From NCBI RefSeq assembly GCF_003606265.1, contig NZ_CP023671.1, forward strand, positions 124,001-188,000: a stretch of DNA of 64,000 bases, read 5' to 3'. Origin of the DNA: Clostridium septicum (GTDB lineage: Bacteria; Bacillota; Clostridia; Clostridiales; Clostridiaceae). A model generated the notes under the pieces. That model searched no databases. It was not told the origin of the DNA and was given only the letters and a program-made list of their open reading frames with translations. This document shows, in pieces, positions 28,103 through 38,401 of this stretch; within the stretch, counting starts at the first letter, position 1; each line of letters opens with the position of its first letter. A program made the translations under genes and the position numbers.

Positions 28103-28429
28103 TTACGCTCTTGCTCTTCTAATTTTTCCTCCATCAGCAGAAACTACTATTACATTAGCCCCAACCTTTGTAACATATCCCCATGGAATTTCTACATATT
28201 CCCTTCCGCCGAAAAATCCAAATTTACTTCCTGCAACGGCTGCTACTATAAATTGTAGATTTCCATCTTCATCTATTATAAAGTCTAATGCATGCTGAGT
28301 ATCATACTTCTCAGCTTCTTCTGTATTGAAGATTTCATATCTCTCTAAATCGCTTAACAATCTATACCTAGATTCTTGTCTTTCTTCAACATCATAGTAT
28401 TCTTGTTTACGCCTATCTACTCTTCTCAT
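28103..28429 (-). CDS. ymxH: YlmC/YmxH-family PRC-barrel protein
   Basis: A 108-residue protein. Its C-terminal part, ALDFIIDEDGNLQFIVAAV ... KFGFFGGREYVEIPWGYVTKVGANVIVV, matches the PRC-barrel YlmC/YmxH sporulation family. The N-terminus differs: about 40 highly charged residues (MRRVDRRKQEYYDVEERQ) precede the barrel, so it is about 20-25 residues longer than typical members. It lies between an M16 peptidase and aspartokinase, exactly as ymxH in Bacillus. The role is unknown. The ribosome binding site is AAGGAGG, 6 bases before the ATG. Confidence 0.75.
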   Translation of the reverse strand: MRRVDRRKQEYYDVEERQESRYRLLSDLERYEIFNTEEAEKYDTQHALDFIIDEDGNLQFIVAAVAGSKFGFFGGREYVEIPWGYVTKVGANVIVVSADGGKIRRARA

Positions 28430-28494
28430 AAAAGCTACCTCCTTATTTATCTTAAATAAAATTTATGCTTAAAGGAGGTATTTTATTACATATA

Positions 28495-29802
28495 TTATAT
28501 CTTAATTTTACCATTTTGACCAGAATTATCATAAGCTTTCGTATCTTTACATATAAAATTATTTAAATTTTCGTAATCAACATCTTGCCCTACATATGCA
28601 GAACTTATAATTCCTGGTTTAAAACACTTTTCTAATACATAGTTTATGTCATCATTATTTATATTGTTAATTCTTTTTATAACATCCTCTTGAGTGTTTA
28701 TTTTATTTTGTAATAATACAGTTTTAGCATTTGCAAACATTCTAGATGATGTACTTTCTAACCCTAATATGTAATTTGCTTTTATTTTTTCTTTATTTAT
28801 TTCTAAAATATTCTTAGTTATTCCCTCTTTACTAAATCTTTCAAGCTCTTTACTTATAATACTTAAAGCTTTATCTGCGTATTGTTTGCTAAGCCCTGTA
28901 TATATATTTACTATTCCAGTTCCTAAATAAGGTTGACCATATGAATAAATTGTATAGCACAACCCAAGTTCCTCTCTTACTTTTTGGAATAAAATAGACG
29001 AAGCTCCCCCTCCTAAAATATTGTTTAATAAAACTAATGAATAAGCTTTTTCATGTGCATAAGGAAGACCATTAAAAGCTAAATTTATATGAAGTTGCTC
29101 TATTTGTTTATCCGTATATTTACTATCATTTAATAATATAGGATTTTTATATTCTGGTACATATATATTATCGCTTTTCCATTCTCCAAAATAATCTTCT
29201 AGTATTTTTTTTAATTCATTTTCATCAAATTTACCACAAATTGATATAACTGAATTATAAGGAGTGTACTTAGAATGTATAAATTTCATTATTTTTTCTC
29301 TATTAAATGATTTTACACTATCTATTGTTCCAAGGATTGGGTATGATAAAGAATTATCTCCAAATATAGCTTCAGATTGATTATTATCTAAAACATCCTC
29401 TGGAGTATCTTCACTCATATTTATTTCTTCAATTACTACTCCTTTTTCCTTTTCTATTTCTTCTTCATCAAATTTTGAGTTTAAGATCATATCTGATAAT
29501 ATATCAATTGAAAGTTCTAAATGTGTATTAAGAGCTTTTATATAATAACAAGTTGCTTCTTTGCTTGTATAGGCATTAATTTGCCCACCTACATTTTCTA
29601 TTTCTTGTACTATATCTTTTGATATTCTTTTTTCTGTCCCCTTAAAAAACATATGTTCTATAAAATGAGATATTCCATTTACATCTTTATTCTCATTTCT
29701 AGAGCCATTTTGAACCATAACACCAACACTAACTGAATTTACATGTTCTATATATTCCGTTACTACTCTTAATCCATTTTTTAAAGTATATAAATTATAC
29801 AT
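28495..29802 (-). CDS. M16-family zinc peptidase (MlpA/YmxG-like)
   Basis: A 435-residue insulinase-like peptidase. The inverted zinc motif HFIEH (H46, E49, H50) followed by MFFKGTEKR is intact, and a downstream glutamate of EEINMSEDTPEDV can complete the metal site. The second, inactive M16 domain with the substrate-binding R/Y motif (NNILGGGASSILFQKVREELGLCYTIYSY) is also present. Genes of this type follow pnp in many Firmicutes; the processed substrate is unknown. GGAGG lies 4 bases before ATG 29802. Confidence 0.9.
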   Translation of the reverse strand: MYNLYTLKNGLRVVTEYIEHVNSVSVGVMVQNGSRNENKDVNGISHFIEHMFFKGTEKRISKDIVQEIENVGGQINAYTSKEATCYYIKALNTHLELSIDILSDMILNSKFDEEEIEKEKGVVIEEINMSEDTPEDVLDNNQSEAIFGDNSLSYPILGTIDSVKSFNREKIMKFIHSKYTPYNSVISICGKFDENELKKILEDYFGEWKSDNIYVPEYKNPILLNDSKYTDKQIEQLHINLAFNGLPYAHEKAYSLVLLNNILGGGASSILFQKVREELGLCYTIYSYGQPYLGTGIVNIYTGLSKQYADKALSIISKELERFSKEGITKNILEINKEKIKANYILGLESTSSRMFANAKTVLLQNKINTQEDVIKRINNINNDDINYVLEKCFKPGIISSAYVGQDVDYENLNNFICKDTKAYDNSGQNGKIKI

Positions 29803-29882
29803 AAATCCTCCTATAACTCTTTTGCCTTTTTATATTTTTTCTTTAGTTTATTTCAAATTAATAAAAATTATTCTATATATAG

Positions 29883-29906
29883 AAAAAAGGCAATATATTG
29901 CCCTTT
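29883..29906 (-). terminator. Terminator of pnp
   Basis: GGCAA-TATA-TTGCC hairpin followed by six T on the minus strand, 16 bases after the pnp stop. Confidence 0.75.
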
Positions 29907-29921
29907 CATTTTAAATATCTA

Positions 29922-32033
29922 CTATTCTGATTTTTCTTCTTCACTACTATCATCAACTAAAGCATCTTTTCTTGAAAGATTAATTCTTCCTTGATTATCT
30001 ATTTCAGTTACTTTAACTAAAATTTCATCTCCTACAGAAACAATATCTTCAACTTTATTTACCCTAGCTTTATCAAGTTTTGAAATATGACATAATCCTT
30101 CCTTATTTGGAAGTATTTCCACAAATGCGCCAAATGTAGCTATCTTTATAACTTTACCTAAATATATTTCTCCAGCCTTAACTTCTTTAGTTAATCCTTC
30201 TATTATATTTATAGCTTTATTTACGCCTTCATGATCAGGAGATGACACAAAAACTGTTCCATCTTCTTTTATATCTATTTTTACACCAGTTTCATCAATT
30301 ATTTTATTTATAACTTTTCCACCAGCACCTATAACATCTCTAATTTTTTCAGGATCAATAGTTATTATTGATGTTTTTGGTGCATAAGCTGAAACTTCTC
30401 CTCTAGCATTTGGAATACATTTCTCTATTTTATCTAAAATATGAATTCTTGCCTTTCTTGCACCTTTTATTGCATCTTTAATAACTTTAAAACTTAATCC
30501 TTTAATTTTAGTATCAACTTGGATAGATGTTATACCTTCTGTAGTTCCAGCAACTTTAAAATCCATATCTCCAAAGAAATCTTCTATCCCTTGAATATCA
30601 GTTAAAACTTCTTCTTCTGAAAGATCTTCTGAAGTTATAAGTCCCATAGCTATACCTGCTGCTGGTCTTTTAAGAGGCACACCTGCATCTAAAAGTGCTA
30701 ATGTACTTCCACAAACTGATGCTTGTGAAGTTGAACCATTTGAACTAAGAACTTCTGAAACCAACCTTATTGTGTATGGAAATTCTTCTTCTGAAGGAAT
30801 TAAAGGTTCTAAAGCTCTTTCTGCTAAAGCTCCATGACCGATTTCTCTTCTTCCTGGTCCCCTAAGTGGTCTAACTTCTCCTACTGAATAAGCTGGGAAA
30901 TTATAATGATGCATATATCTTTTTGATTCTTCTTCGCCTATACCATCTATTATTTGAATATCTCCAACTGCTCCTAAAGTAGCAACTGTCATTACTTGAG
31001 TTAATCCTCTTGTAAATAAACCTGTTCCATGAGTTCTTGGAAGTATTCCAACATCACATGATATTGGTCTTACCTCATCAAAAGCTCTTTCATCAGGCCT
31101 TCTATGATGATTTAAAAGCATATCTCTAACAACTTCTTTTTGCATATTATATAATATTTCTTTTAAATCTGATAAATTATCAGGGTATTTTTCTTCAAAT
31201 TCTTCATAAACCTTTTCATTTACTTCATCCATGGCAGCATTTCTTTCATCTTTATCTGAAATCCACATAGCATTTTTAACCATTTCTGATGCAAACGCTC
31301 TAGTTTCTGCTTCTAATTCGCTACTTGGTTTATATAATTCTGGTGTGATTTTTTCTTTACCGAATTTCTCCATAGCTTCTTCTTGGAATTTAACTATATC
31401 CTTACATTTCTCAAATCCGTATTCTATCGCATTAATCATAACATCTTCAGGTATCTCTTGACCACCTGCTTCAATCATCATAACTCTTTCTTTTGTTGCA
31501 CAAACTGTTAATTGAAGAATACTTTCTTCTCTTTCTTTTGAAGTTGGATTTAAAACAAAATTACCATTGATTAGACCTACTTGCACCGCTGCAACAGGTG
31601 TTGTGAAAGGAATACTTGATAGACATAATGCCATTGACGCAGCATTAATTGCTAAAATTTCTGGTAAGTTATCTTTTTCAACTGAAACTACTGTACAAAC
31701 AACTTGCACATCATTTCTATATCCTTTTGGAAATAAAGGTCTTAAAGGTCTGTCTACAGCTCTACCAAAAAGAATAGCATTTTCTGAAGGTCTACCCTCT
31801 CTTTTTATAAATCCACCTGGAATTTTACCTACAGAATATAATCTTTCTTCATATTCTACACTTAATGGAAAGAAATCAATACCTTCTCTTGGTTTTTCTG
31901 ATGCATTTACATTTGTTAAAATTACTGTATCTCCATAGCTCATAAAAGCTGCTACATTTGATAGCATACCAACTTTACCAAATTCAACTTTTAATTCTCT
32001 TCCTGCTATGTTTGTTTTTATTATATTGTTCAT
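29922..32033 (-). CDS. pnp: Polyribonucleotide nucleotidyltransferase
   Basis: A 703-residue phosphorolytic 3'-to-5' exoribonuclease and partner of RNase Y in the RNA degradosome. Two RNase PH-like domains (about 10-215 and 305-540, with [31 protein letters not shown] and [24 protein letters not shown]) are followed by KH ([20 protein letters not shown]) and S1 ([23 protein letters not shown]) domains. ATG 32033 is preceded by AAAGGAGG; the frame to 32060 only adds the leader. The gene follows rpsO as in most bacteria, with a hairpin terminator between them. Confidence 0.96.
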   Translation of the reverse strand: MNNIIKTNIAGRELKVEFGKVGMLSNVAAFMSYGDTVILTNVNASEKPREGIDFFPLSVEYEERLYSVGKIPGGFIKREGRPSENAILFGRAVDRPLRPLFPKGYRNDVQVVCTVVSVEKDNLPEILAINAASMALCLSSIPFTTPVAAVQVGLINGNFVLNPTSKEREESILQLTVCATKERVMMIEAGGQEIPEDVMINAIEYGFEKCKDIVKFQEEAMEKFGKEKITPELYKPSSELEAETRAFASEMVKNAMWISDKDERNAAMDEVNEKVYEEFEEKYPDNLSDLKEILYNMQKEVVRDMLLNHHRRPDERAFDEVRPISCDVGILPRTHGTGLFTRGLTQVMTVATLGAVGDIQIIDGIGEEESKRYMHHYNFPAYSVGEVRPLRGPGRREIGHGALAERALEPLIPSEEEFPYTIRLVSEVLSSNGSTSQASVCGSTLALLDAGVPLKRPAAGIAMGLITSEDLSEEEVLTDIQGIEDFFGDMDFKVAGTTEGITSIQVDTKIKGLSFKVIKDAIKGARKARIHILDKIEKCIPNARGEVSAYAPKTSIITIDPEKIRDVIGAGGKVINKIIDETGVKIDIKEDGTVFVSSPDHEGVNKAINIIEGLTKEVKAGEIYLGKVIKIATFGAFVEILPNKEGLCHISKLDKARVNKVEDIVSVGDEILVKVTEIDNQGRINLSRKDALVDDSSEEEKSE

Positions 32034-32167
32034 TTTATAACCTCCTTTCAGGCTTTTCATTATGAATATAATTTTAAATATAATCTTTAATTTACTTTTT
32101 TTAAATTAAGTCTCTCTAGACTTTTTCTTTTTAAATTATAGTTTTTATTTCTACAAATTTAAAATAA

Positions 32168-32190
32168 TAGAGCGGCTTAAAACCGCTCTA
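32168..32190 (-). terminator. Terminator between rpsO and pnp
   Basis: TAGAGCGG pairs with CCGCTCTA (8 bp, about 7-base loop) 4 bases after the rpsO stop. The following T-tract on the minus strand is interrupted, so partial read-through into pnp is likely. Confidence 0.65.
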
Positions 32191-32194
32191 CAGA

Positions 32195-32458
32195 CTATCT
32201 TCTTAAGCCTAATTTTTTGATTATAGCTCTGTATCTTTCGATATCTTGATCAGCTAAGTAATTTAAAAGACCTCTTCTTTGTCCAACCATCATTAAAAGA
32301 CCTCTTCTTGAGTGGTGGTCTTTCTTGTGAACTTTTAAGTGTCCTGTTAATGAATTAATTCTTTCTGTTAATAATGCAATTTGAACTTCTGGTGAACCAG
32401 TATCTCCTTCGTGTCTTGCATGTTCTTTAATTATTTCTTGCTTTCTTATTGCGTCCAT
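32195..32458 (-). CDS. rpsO: 30S ribosomal protein S15
   Basis: An 87-residue primary 16S rRNA-binding protein of the small subunit. The family sequence [23 protein letters not shown] and [20 protein letters not shown] is intact. ATG 32458 follows GGAGGTG by 6 bases and gives the standard length; the longer frame to 32509 is leader. A sigma-A promoter and a leader of about 80 bases precede it, and in several bacteria S15 represses its own translation by binding such a leader. Confidence 0.97.
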   Translation of the reverse strand: MDAIRKQEIIKEHARHEGDTGSPEVQIALLTERINSLTGHLKVHKKDHHSRRGLLMMVGQRRGLLNYLADQDIERYRAIIKKLGLRR

Positions 32459-32537
32459 TTTGCGCACCTCCATTAAATTATCCCCTAAATCCATGAAACA
32501 AGATCGCACCCTTGAATCTTAGAATTAGGTTCTTCCA
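32459..32537 (-). promoter_or_regulatory. Candidate S15 autoregulatory leader
   Basis: Between the promoter and rpsO the RNA can pair CCTAA with TTAGG and, inside it, AAGAT with ATCTT, leaving a junction-like structure just before the ribosome binding site. Firmicute S15 leaders have multi-helix junctions, but I cannot confirm the consensus by eye. Confidence 0.4.
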
Positions 32538-32543
32538 TTAGCT

Positions 32544-32572
32544 ATTATAACAAATGATATAAAGGTTGTAAA
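32544..32572 (-). promoter_or_regulatory. Promoter of rpsO
   Basis: Minus-strand TTTACA (32567-32572), 17-bp spacer, TATAAT (32544-32549). Confidence 0.75.
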
Positions 32573-32589
32573 TTGAAATTTATTATATT

Positions 32590-33513
32590 TTATATAAAAA
32601 ACCCACTTCTATCTGCAAATTTTTTATCTTTTTTTAGCTGTATAACTAGTTCATCTACTGAAGAAAATTTCTTTTCATCTCGTATTCTGTCTATAAAATA
32701 TACTTCTATTTCTTCATCATAAATTTCACTATTGAAATCTAAAATATAAGTTTCTATAGTTAATTCTTTCCCATTTACTGTTGGATTATTCCCAACAGAT
32801 GTAATCCCCTTATATTTTTTGTCATTATAAATAATATTTGTATAATAAACTCCTATCTTAGGAATTATTATTTTAGAATCAAATTTAATATTAGCTGTTG
32901 GAAAACCTATTGTTCTACCTAATTTTTTTCCATGTGTAACTAATCCTTTAAGTTTAAAAGGCTTTGATAACATTTCTCTAGCCTCTAAAACTTCTCCATT
33001 TAAAATGCTTTCTCTTATTCTAGTACTACTTATAATTTCATCTTTATATCTAAAAGCTTCTATAACATATAATTGGTATTTATATTTTTGTTGTAAATCT
33101 CTTAAAATATTGATATCACCTTGATTTTTATAACCAAATTTAAAATTAAATCCAACTATAATTCCTTTAACATTGTAATTTATGCAAAGAAATTTTATAA
33201 AATCTTCAGATGACATTTTCATAAACTCTTTTGTAAAGCTTTTAATGGCTACGATATCTATTTTTTCTCTCTCTAAAATCTCAAGTTTTGTATCCATATC
33301 CATAATTAATTTAGGAGCAAATTCTGGCTTTATTAATGTTTTAGGATGATTCTTATATGTAAAAACCATACTATTTCCACCATTTTTATTAGCTATTTCA
33401 ACAGCTTTTCTAACAAGAGATAAATGACCTAAATGTAGTCCATCAAAACTTCCTAGAGCAACATAATTAGCCTTATGTTTTTCTTTTATAAAAGAATCCT
33501 CTAATACTATCAT
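32590..33513 (-). CDS. ribF: Bifunctional riboflavin kinase/FAD synthetase
   Basis: A 307-residue enzyme that converts riboflavin to FMN and FMN to FAD. The N-terminal adenylyltransferase domain has ALGSFDGLHLGH and ISSTRIRESI; the C-terminal kinase domain has KLGRTIGFPTANI and the flavin-binding YKGITSVGNNPTVNG. The order truB-ribF-rpsO is conserved in Firmicutes. TAGGAG lies 8 bases before ATG 33513, and truB ends 11 bases upstream. It is the last gene of the rimP operon; no clear terminator separates it from the rpsO promoter. Confidence 0.95.
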   Translation of the reverse strand: MIVLEDSFIKEKHKANYVALGSFDGLHLGHLSLVRKAVEIANKNGGNSMVFTYKNHPKTLIKPEFAPKLIMDMDTKLEILEREKIDIVAIKSFTKEFMKMSSEDFIKFLCINYNVKGIIVGFNFKFGYKNQGDINILRDLQQKYKYQLYVIEAFRYKDEIISSTRIRESILNGEVLEAREMLSKPFKLKGLVTHGKKLGRTIGFPTANIKFDSKIIIPKIGVYYTNIIYNDKKYKGITSVGNNPTVNGKELTIETYILDFNSEIYDEEIEVYFIDRIRDEKKFSSVDELVIQLKKDKKFADRSGFFI

Positions 33514-33524
33514 ATTACGATCTC

Positions 33525-34403
33525 CTAGCTGTTTAATAATTTTTCCATTTTAAAGCCTTGATTATTTTTTCTTCCAAGCCCAATAAAAATTTCATCTTCA
33601 TTGTAAACTCTATATAATTTATCAATTTCAATTTTATCTTTAGAAATTCTATTATCAAAAACTCTAACTCCATTTATTAAAAGTTTTCCATATTTATTCC
33701 CTACAGTAATTTTTTCATAGGTTTTAAGAGCTTCTTCCATTGAAATAATATAATTACTTATATTATCTTCTGTTAAATCATCTATATTTATTGAATCCTC
33801 TTCAAGAAAAACTGATGTTTTAAATCTTTTTAAATCTGTCATACAAGCACCAACCCCTAGAGCTTCTCCTATATCAAAACAAAGACTTCTTATATACGTT
33901 CCTTTAGAACAAGTAACCTTCATTCTTATATAGGCTCCTTTAATAACAACATTTTCTATATTATATATCGTTATTAATCTTCCTTCTCTATGAACTTCAA
34001 TTCCTCGTCTTGCTAATTCATAAAGTCTAACTCCATTTTGCTTTAGAGCCGAATACATAGGTGGAACTTGAGAATATTCACCTACAAAAGAATATATAGC
34101 CTTTAATATTTCATCATCATTTAAATGATTTATATCTTTTTCTTCTATAATATCCCCTTCTAAATCATAGGTTGTAGTTTTAACGCCTAATTTAAACTCA
34201 ACTTCATAACCTTTTTCTGTATTCATAATATAATCTATTATCTTAGTAGCTTTACCAATACAAACAGGAAGAACTCCAGTAGCCTCTGGATCTAAGGTTC
34301 CTGTATGTCCTACTTTTCCTGTACCTGTAATTTTTTTTATCTTTCGAACTACATCAAATGATGTCATTCCTTTATTTTTAAAAATATTTATTACGCCATT
34401 CAT
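33525..34403 (-). CDS. truB: tRNA pseudouridine-55 synthase
   Basis: A 292-residue enzyme that makes the universal pseudouridine at position 55 of the tRNA T-loop. The catalytic Asp38 lies in GHTGTLDPEATGVLPV, and the RNA-binding YEVEFKLGVKTTTYDLEG and CSKGTYIRSLC segments are typical. The ATG overlaps the last base of the nrnA stop codon (TAATG), and only a weak ribosome binding site is seen, so translation is probably coupled to nrnA. Confidence 0.95.
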   Translation of the reverse strand: MNGVINIFKNKGMTSFDVVRKIKKITGTGKVGHTGTLDPEATGVLPVCIGKATKIIDYIMNTEKGYEVEFKLGVKTTTYDLEGDIIEEKDINHLNDDEILKAIYSFVGEYSQVPPMYSALKQNGVRLYELARRGIEVHREGRLITIYNIENVVIKGAYIRMKVTCSKGTYIRSLCFDIGEALGVGACMTDLKRFKTSVFLEEDSINIDDLTEDNISNYIISMEEALKTYEKITVGNKYGKLLINGVRVFDNRISKDKIEIDKLYRVYNEDEIFIGLGRKNNQGFKMEKLLNS

Positions 34404-35377
34404 TAATGCAATTCTTTCTCTATTTGTTCTAATATTCTATCCTTCGCTTCATCCATACAAATTCCTTTAAGGGTTATGCCCGCAGCTTTTACATGTCCGC
34501 CGCCGCCAAGTGATTCTGCAATATTCCTTACATCAAAATCTGACTTTGATCTTAAGCTTGCTTTTGAACCATTTTCAATTTCTTTAATAAGAACAGCTAC
34601 TTCTACACCTTTTATTTGTAACCCAAAAGAAATTATATCGGATGTATCTTGAAGTTCAACTCCAAGTTCTTCAGCATAAGATTTAGGTATCTGTATTAAA
34701 GCTACTTTTTTATCCAATAAAAGTTCCATATTATTTAGTGCTTTACCTATTAGTCTCACTTTTTCAAAACTTTTATTATCAAAAAGATTCTGATGAATTA
34801 AGGTATTATTCACACCTACTTTTTTTAGTTTAGCTGCAATTGTATGAGTTTTAAAAGTTACATTGGAATGTCTAAATGCACCTGTATCTGTAACTAATGA
34901 AGTATAAAGACACTGTCCAATCTTTAATATATCTTCACTTTCTTCTTCAAAATTTATCCCCATATATTCTAATAGTTCAAAAACTACCTCTGCTGTTGCA
35001 GCTGCTGAATCATCAACGTAATTTTCATCACCATAATAATCATTGGATATATGATGATCTATATTTATTATTTTACCTTTAAAATTCTTTAAATTTCCAG
35101 ATATTCTTTCGAAATTACCACAATCTAAAACTACCACAGTTGTAGTATTTTCTAATGGAGTATCTACGTTACCAGTTGCCTCCTCTGACAAAGGAAGAAA
35201 CTTCAAATTATCTGAAAGAGTATCTTTAGATATTAAATACGCATCTTTTTTTAACTTTCTCAAAGCATTTAATAATGCAAGTGCACTACCTACAGCATCA
35301 CCATCTGGTGATGCATGATAGGTAATGCCTATTTTATTACTATTTAAAATGCTCTTACTTATATCATTTAAAGACAT
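34403..35377 (-). CDS. nrnA: DHH-family oligoribonuclease/pAp phosphatase NrnA
   Basis: A 324-residue phosphoesterase that degrades short RNA oligonucleotides and dephosphorylates 3'-phosphoadenosine 5'-phosphate. The DHH domain has SPDGDAVGSALAL, the metal-binding NIDHHISNDYYG and VTDTGAFRH; the C-terminal DHHA1 domain has FDVRNIAESLGGGGHVKAAG. It lies between rbfA and truB, a usual place in clostridia. AAGGA lies 8 bases before ATG 35377 and only one base separates it from rbfA. Confidence 0.93.
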   Translation of the reverse strand: MSLNDISKSILNSNKIGITYHASPDGDAVGSALALLNALRKLKKDAYLISKDTLSDNLKFLPLSEEATGNVDTPLENTTTVVVLDCGNFERISGNLKNFKGKIINIDHHISNDYYGDENYVDDSAAATAEVVFELLEYMGINFEEESEDILKIGQCLYTSLVTDTGAFRHSNVTFKTHTIAAKLKKVGVNNTLIHQNLFDNKSFEKVRLIGKALNNMELLLDKKVALIQIPKSYAEELGVELQDTSDIISFGLQIKGVEVAVLIKEIENGSKASLRSKSDFDVRNIAESLGGGGHVKAAGITLKGICMDEAKDRILEQIEKELH

Positions 35378-35378
35378 A

Positions 35379-35729
35379 TTACTTTTCCTTAGCCCTTTCT
35401 ATTAGCTCATCTATTCTCATTCCATAACCTATAGATTCGTCTAATTCAAAGATTATTTGTGGTGTATTTCTTAGATTTACTCTTCTGCCTATTTCTCTTC
35501 TTATATACCCACTAGCACTTTTTAATGCTTTAAATGTTTCAGTTTTTTCTTCTTCATTTTTTCCAAATACACTTACGAAAACTTTAGCGTATCTTAAGTC
35601 TTTAGTAACCTCAACTGCAGTAACTGAAACCATTGCAGTCATTCTTGGATCCTTTATTTCATCTCTTATTATAACGCTTATTTCCTTTTTAACTTCTTCG
35701 TTTATTCTTCCACCTCTATAGCTAGCCAT
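35379..35729 (-). CDS. rbfA: Ribosome-binding factor A
   Basis: A 116-residue KH-fold protein that binds the immature 30S subunit and helps 16S rRNA 5'-end maturation. The pattern RINEEVKKEISVIIRDEIKDPR, VTAVEVTKDLRYAKVFVS and LRNTPQIIFELDES is typical. The ATG follows GAGGTGA. It sits directly after infB in the conserved order; the small ylxP gene that separates them in Bacillus is absent. Confidence 0.95.
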   Translation of the reverse strand: MASYRGGRINEEVKKEISVIIRDEIKDPRMTAMVSVTAVEVTKDLRYAKVFVSVFGKNEEEKTETFKALKSASGYIRREIGRRVNLRNTPQIIFELDESIGYGMRIDELIERAKEK

Positions 35730-35746
35730 TTAAAATCACCTCTTTA

Positions 35747-37798
35747 TTAAAGCTCTTTTCTCTTAATTGCTTCCATTGTGTATGATTCTATAATATCGCC
35801 CTCTTTAAGATCATTGAACTTTTCAACGCTTAAACCACATTCATATCCAGCATTAACTTCTTTTACATCGTCTTTAAATCTCTTTAATGAAGCTAGTGTT
35901 GATTCGAATATAACTATTCCTTCTCTTATTACTCTAACTTCTGAGTTTCTTAATATTTTACCGTCTAAAACATATGAACCAGCAATAGTTCCTACATTAG
36001 ATATTTTATAAACTAATCTAACTTCTGCTTTACCATTTATAACTTCTTTATACTCTGGATCAAGCATTCCTATCATAGCTGATTTAACATCTTCTATTGC
36101 ATCGTATATGATTCTGTAAGTTTTAATGTCAACGCCTTCTTTATCTGCTATTACACTAGCATTACTGTCTGGTCTAACATTAAAACCTATAAGTATTGCG
36201 TTTGAAGCAGTTGCTAAAGTAACATCTGTTTCTGTTATTGCTCCAACACCACCATGGATTACTCTTACTTTAACATCATCGGTTGAAAGTTTTTCAAGAG
36301 ATTGTCTTATAGCTTGAACTGATCCTTGAACGTCAGCCTTAACTATAATTGAAAGCTCTTTAACTGAACCTTCTTGTATTTGACTATATAAATCTTCAAG
36401 AGAAACTCTATTAGATGCTTGGAAGCTTTCATCTTTAGCTTTTTGTTTTCTTGCTTCTGCCATATTTCTAGCTGTTTTTTCATCTTTAACTACAACAAAT
36501 CTATCTCCCGCTGATGGAACTTCTGAAAGTCCTAAAATTTCTACTGGAATTGATGGACCAGCTGACTTTATTTTCTTTCCTTTATCATCAAACATAGCTC
36601 TGATTCTACCATAAGTAGTACCTACTAAAATTGAATCTCCAACATTTAAAGTACCATTTTGTATAAGTAGTGTAGCAACAGCCCCTCTACCTTTATCAAG
36701 TTTAGCTTCTATTACTGTACCTTTAGCTTTTCTATTAGGATCTGCTTTAAGCTCAGCCATTTCAGAAGTTAAAAGTACCATTTCTAATAGTTGATCTAAA
36801 TTTTCACCAGTTTTTGCTGAAACTGGAACACATATTGTATCTCCACCCCAGTCTTCTGAAACTAAACCATATTCAGTTAATTCTTGCTTAACTTTATCTG
36901 GATTTGCTCCTGGTCTATCCATCTTATTTATAGCAACTATCATTGGAACTTCTGCTGCTTGACAATGACTTATGGCTTCTTTAGTTTGAGGCATAATTCC
37001 ATCATCTGCTGCAACAACTAATATAACAACATCAGTAACTTGAGCTCCTCTTGCTCTCATAGCTGTAAATGCTTCATGCCCTGGTGTATCTAAGAATGTT
37101 AACTTTTCTCCATTTAAATTAACTGTATAAGCTCCTATATGTTGAGTTATTCCACCTGCTTCTGTATCAGTAACTTTTGCTTTTCTTATAGCATCTAATA
37201 AAGATGTCTTACCATGGTCAACATGACCCATAACTGTTACAATTGGAGGTCTCTTTACTAAATCTTCTTCTTCTATATCTTCTTCTTCAAAAGTGTCTAA
37301 TTCTTCTGTTTCTTCCTTTTTAACTATTAAACATTCATATTTTTCACATACCTTTTCAGCAGTAGCAAAATCTATTTCTTGATTGATTGCTGCCATAACA
37401 CCTGTAAATATTAATGTTTTTATAACGTCAGCTGAAGGTTTTCCTAGCTTTTCTGATAATTCCTTAACTGTAATGGTTTCTCCCATTTCTATAACTCCAG
37501 ATCCACCTTCTCCAACAGTTCCTTCTTCAACAGATTCATCTTTTCTCTTTTTCTTTTTCTTCGCTTGATTATTAACAGCTTCTGCTAATTCATCTTCATA
37601 TTCATCAACAATTGTCTTTTGACCATTTGCTGATTCGCTTCCACCTAATAATTCCTTTATTAGTTCAGCATCCTCATCTTCTATTACGCTCATATGATTT
37701 TTTACATCTACGCTAAACTCATCCATTAATATTGTTATTAAATCCTTTGAACTTACGTTAAGTTCTTTTGCCAATTCATACACTCTGATTTTTGACAA
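35747..37798 (-). CDS. infB: Translation initiation factor IF-2
   Basis: A 683-residue GTPase that delivers initiator tRNA to the ribosome. Two short IF2_N modules (about residues 1-50 and 105-160) flank a brief charged linker with KKKKKRK, then the G domain (G1 GHVDHGKT, G3 DTPGHEAF, G4 NKMD) and domains II-IV. The N-terminal region is shorter than in enteric bacteria, as usual for clostridia. The likely start is TTG 37798 ([14 protein letters not shown]) with GGGGGTGAT upstream; a GTG three codons earlier lies within that site. Confidence 0.95.
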   Translation of the reverse strand: MSKIRVYELAKELNVSSKDLITILMDEFSVDVKNHMSVIEDEDAELIKELLGGSESANGQKTIVDEYEDELAEAVNNQAKKKKKRKDESVEEGTVGEGGSGVIEMGETITVKELSEKLGKPSADVIKTLIFTGVMAAINQEIDFATAEKVCEKYECLIVKKEETEELDTFEEEDIEEEDLVKRPPIVTVMGHVDHGKTSLLDAIRKAKVTDTEAGGITQHIGAYTVNLNGEKLTFLDTPGHEAFTAMRARGAQVTDVVILVVAADDGIMPQTKEAISHCQAAEVPMIVAINKMDRPGANPDKVKQELTEYGLVSEDWGGDTICVPVSAKTGENLDQLLEMVLLTSEMAELKADPNRKAKGTVIEAKLDKGRGAVATLLIQNGTLNVGDSILVGTTYGRIRAMFDDKGKKIKSAGPSIPVEILGLSEVPSAGDRFVVVKDEKTARNMAEARKQKAKDESFQASNRVSLEDLYSQIQEGSVKELSIIVKADVQGSVQAIRQSLEKLSTDDVKVRVIHGGVGAITETDVTLATASNAILIGFNVRPDSNASVIADKEGVDIKTYRIIYDAIEDVKSAMIGMLDPEYKEVINGKAEVRLVYKISNVGTIAGSYVLDGKILRNSEVRVIREGIVIFESTLASLKRFKDDVKEVNAGYECGLSVEKFNDLKEGDIIESYTMEAIKRKEL

Positions 37799-37813
37799 TA
37801 AAATCACCCCCGG

Positions 37814-38128
37814 TTAAATTTTGTTTTTTCCCTCTTCATAAAGGGTATTAAGCTTTTTAGCCATATTTTCATCACTTATAGCTAATATTTTTACTTCTTC
37901 TCTTCCTATTGATATTCCTAATTCTTCTTTAGAAAAATCTTCAATGTATAATATATTATTTATATTACAATGGTTTAAAAATTTTTTTCTTGTACTTTCT
38001 GATGCATCCTTAGAAATTATAAAAAGATATATTTTTATTCTATTTCTCTGTTCGTTACATTTACTGTATCCTTCAATTAGATTTCCGGACCTTTTTGCTA
38101 ATCCTAGAAAGTTAAAAAATTTATTCAT
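37814..38128 (-). CDS. ylxQ: L7Ae-like RNA-binding protein YlxQ
   Basis: A 104-residue member of the L7Ae/L30e/Gadd45 family. The N-terminus FFNFLGLAKRSGNLIEGYSKC and LFIISKDASESTRKKFLNHC are typical. These proteins bind kink-turn-like RNAs; the cellular role of YlxQ is not settled. The ATG lies 8 bases inside the end of rnpM, so translation of the two is coupled. Position between rnpM and infB is conserved in Firmicutes. Confidence 0.88.
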   Translation of the reverse strand: MNKFFNFLGLAKRSGNLIEGYSKCNEQRNRIKIYLFIISKDASESTRKKFLNHCNINNILYIEDFSKEELGISIGREEVKILAISDENMAKKLNTLYEEGKNKI

Positions 38129-38387
38129 TTTCTATCTCTTCCTTTAATTTTCTGTATATAGCTTCATCAATAGTAACATCTAAATTTCTACTAAGCCTTT
38201 TTGCCTTAAAAGCCTTTTCTAAACATGCTGAATTTTTGCATATGTATGCACCTCTTCCAGACTTTTTACCAGTTAAATCTACAGATACATCTCCATCTGG
38301 ACTTTTTACAACTCTAATAAGTTCTTTTTTAGGTTTCATTTCCATACATCCTGTGCACATTCTAAGTGGAATCTTTTTTACTTTCAT
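38121..38387 (-). CDS. rnpM: YlxR/RnpM family RNA-binding protein
   Basis: An 88-residue DUF448 protein. The signature RMCTGCMEMKPKKELIRVV, then DLTGKKSGRGAYIC and a final helix KAFKAKRLSR, is complete. The Bacillus homologue YlxR has been described as a modulator of RNase P (RnpM). GGAGG lies 8 bases before ATG 38387. It sits between nusA and ylxQ in the conserved operon. Confidence 0.9.
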   Translation of the reverse strand: MKVKKIPLRMCTGCMEMKPKKELIRVVKSPDGDVSVDLTGKKSGRGAYICKNSACLEKAFKAKRLSRNLDVTIDEAIYRKLKEEIENE

Positions 38388-38401
38388 AAAATATTCCTCC
38401 C

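Noticed and set aside
34897..35082. Plus-strand ORF inside nrnA
   Set aside because: Leu/His-rich shadow translation opposite the DHH domain, no ribosome binding site.
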